Shown here piece after piece: positions 14,085-15,378 of a stretch of 15,378 nt of DNA; within the stretch, counting starts at the first letter, position 1; the number at the start of each line of letters is the position of its first letter. The position numbers were made by a program, and so were the translations under genes. Source of the stretch: an uncultured Ruminococcus sp. (lineage in GTDB: Bacteria > Bacillota > Clostridia > Oscillospirales > Acutalibacteraceae). The notes under the pieces were generated by a model. That model was not told where the DNA came from and did no database searches. It saw nothing but the letters and a program-made list of their open reading frames with translations. The stretch lies in assembly GCA_902802975.1 (NCBI GenBank), contig CADCOF010000074.1, positions 1 to 15,378 of the forward strand. The letters are read 5' to 3'.

Positions 14085-15206
14085 TCACCTATAATTACCA
14101 TAAAAAAAATCCTGCATTTTCTTTGAAACGGTGCCCAAATCCAGCCCCTGCTCATACATGATACGAGTATAATCCCCTCGGCTAATTGCAGACGCACAAT
14201 TGGAACACTCTGTGCACCAATCATCGATATATTGCTCGTCCACAGGCAACATAACAACTAAATCTGTCATTTTTACCTCTGGCGTAATGTTGTTGGAAAT
14301 AATACATTTTATACCGTTCGTCTGTGCCTCAATTGTAGATACAGGAAAACCTTCAAAAAATGACGGCTGCAAAAAAACATCGGCACAGTCTAAATACGGT
14401 TTTACATCAGATTGCGATCCAAGAAACAAAACTTTATTTATTCTGTTTTGTTTAACATATTGTTTTAGAACATCGCTTTGCGATCCATCTCCGACTATCA
14501 ACAACGTAGATTTAATCTGCTTATTCTGTAAACGCTCCAATACCTTGATGGAATGAATAAAATTTTTAACCTTTTCTACTCGTCCCACACAGCATAAAAC
14601 CAGTTCATCTTCAGAAATGCATAAATCTTCTCTGATGGCCTTCCGTGTAGCGGAATCAAATTGAAATCTTTTTAAATCAATGCCATTATACAGAATATGA
14701 ACATCATCATTTATCACACCATATAAATGGATAGCCGCGCTTTTTGAACAGGACACAAGCACATCTGAACACGCAACCAACCGATTACGGTTGAATAGGT
14801 GAAGAATACTATGCCCCGCCTTTAGAACAGGATCACTATACTCTATTTTGCTATTATGAGAATGAGAGATGATACGCGCATTACTATATTTTTTTGCGTA
14901 CTTATACATTGTGATATTACTTGCCGATGCCGTGTTAATCCAGATAACATCATATTCCTGTCCGTGTTCGCGCCAAAACGAACGCTGCCTCATATTACTT
15001 TTTATAATGTTTTTTTTGCGCTTGGGAATATAATAAAAAATTGAATTGCCTTGAAGTATTTCTTCATATTTAAAACGATTTCCAAAGCAAAGAAAGTCGA
15101 AATGAATATTTTCAGGGCAATGTGCTATAATGCCAAGGACTTCTCTTTCAACTCCTGCCAATATACCTGACATACCTATTACAAGTACTCTGATATCTTT
15201 GTTCAT
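14085..15206 (-). CDS. Family 4 glycosyltransferase (GT-B fold)
   Basis: A retaining GT-B glycosyltransferase of 373 residues. The N-terminal domain has a glycine-containing VLVIGMSGILAGVEREV loop. The C-terminal domain has the usual series: YNGIDLKRF (near 173-181), CVGRVEKVKN (near 206-215), VGDGS (near 238-242), and the EX7E pair in FFEGFPVSTIE (E285 and E293), which contacts the donor nucleotide sugar. The start at 15206 is chosen because AGGATGAGG lies just upstream with nine bases between GAGG and the ATG, and the protein then begins directly with the first strand (MNKDIRVLVIG). An in-frame ATG at 15320 would add 38 atypical residues overlapping the preceding gene's end. It should add a sugar during repeat-unit assembly in the cytoplasm; sugar specificity is not readable. 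Confidence 0.92.
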   Translation of the reverse strand: MNKDIRVLVIGMSGILAGVEREVLGIIAHCPENIHFDFLCFGNRFKYEEILQGNSIFYYIPKRKKNIIKSNMRQRSFWREHGQEYDVIWINTASASNITMYKYAKKYSNARIISHSHNSKIEYSDPVLKAGHSILHLFNRNRLVACSDVLVSCSKSAAIHLYGVINDDVHILYNGIDLKRFQFDSATRKAIREDLCISEDELVLCCVGRVEKVKNFIHSIKVLERLQNKQIKSTLLIVGDGSQSDVLKQYVKQNRINKVLFLGSQSDVKPYLDCADVFLQPSFFEGFPVSTIEAQTNGIKCIISNNITPEVKMTDLVVMLPVDEQYIDDWCTECSNCASAISRGDYTRIMYEQGLDLGTVSKKMQDFFYGNYR

Positions 15207-15279
15207 AAATTCATACCTCATCCTATAAAAAGTACCCTTGTGACTGACATGATGATCATTCTGCTTTTTACTTATTTGT

Positions 15280-15378
15280 TTATGAAGTTGATCCCATAAT
15301 TGTTCCGGCACCATAAACAATGTGAAGCAACAAAAACATAACAGGCAGGAAAAACAAATACAGACTTCTTTCTTTGCA
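15280..15378 (-). CDS. C-terminal end of a membrane-bound GT2 glycosyltransferase, cut by the window edge
   Basis: On the minus strand the frame is open from the right window edge for 32 codons to a TAA at 15282-15280. The peptide ends LPVMFLLLHIVYGAGTIMG followed by four residues. A hydrophobic helix closing with HxxYGxGTxxG is the typical tail of ExoA-like family 2 glycosyltransferases that carry C-terminal membrane helices. It ends 73 bp before the chosen GT4 start and runs in the same direction, so the operon continues beyond the window. The fragment is short, so the family call is moderate. Confidence 0.6.
   Translation of the reverse strand, partial: CKERSLYLFFLPVMFLLLHIVYGAGTIMGSTS

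Noticed and set aside
1..15378. CRISPR arrays, tRNA or rRNA genes, riboswitches
   Set aside because: No regularly spaced direct repeats, cloverleaf signatures or conserved rRNA segments were seen on either strand.

Overview
The window looks like a chromosomal segment of a low-to-moderate GC Gram-positive of the class Clostridia, probably an anaerobic gut-type species. The signs are strong GGAGG-type ribosome binding sites, an AAA-ATPase-like/PD-(D/E)XK gene of the type common in gut anaerobes, a phage-type SRxExYLAxLCG repeat protein known mainly from Firmicutes phages, and a Firmicutes-style LicD/Wzx/Wzy polysaccharide locus. The species assignment is inference.

Left part (1-3170): a minus-strand AAA-ATPase-like/PD-(D/E)XK nuclease-like gene runs off the left edge. 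It is divergent from a plus-strand orphan gene (2181-3170) that encodes five tandem ~21-22-residue repeats fused to a phage tail/minor-structural-protein-like C-terminal domain. The 674-bp AT-rich spacer between them carries a well-formed promoter for each gene and several small palindromes.

Junction (3169-3448): a 264-bp non-coding element with 17-bp perfect terminal inverted repeats beginning GTAA and an exact 8-bp target duplication (GATAACAT). It is best read as a MITE related to IS66-type elements. It sits between two convergent genes that were about 22 bp apart before insertion. A second, similar inverted repeat lies nested inside it.

Right part (3465-15378, all minus strand): a compact surface-polysaccharide operon, read from right to left: end of a membrane GT2 glycosyltransferase, a GT4 glycosyltransferase, a Wzy-like polymerase, a LicD/fukutin-like transferase, a GT2 glycosyltransferase, a Wzx/TuaB-like flippase, a LicD protein, a three-domain PntC-like/cytidylyltransferase-like/PEP mutase fusion, an iron-type alcohol dehydrogenase, phosphonopyruvate decarboxylase, and a final LicD protein.

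The genes suggest one pathway. PEP is converted to phosphonopyruvate (PepM domain), then to phosphonoacetaldehyde (Ppd), and reduced to 2-hydroxyethylphosphonate by the Fe-ADH. That product is activated with CTP by the LicC/PntC-like N-terminal domain and transferred to a glycan by one or both LicD proteins that bracket the phosphonate genes. The glycan repeat unit would be built by the glycosyltransferases, flipped by Wzx and polymerised by Wzy. No 2-aminoethylphosphonate transaminase is present in the window, so a hydroxyethylphosphonate-decorated capsule or exopolysaccharide is the favoured prediction. The phosphonate genes are visibly richer in GC than their neighbours, consistent with a cassette acquired separately.
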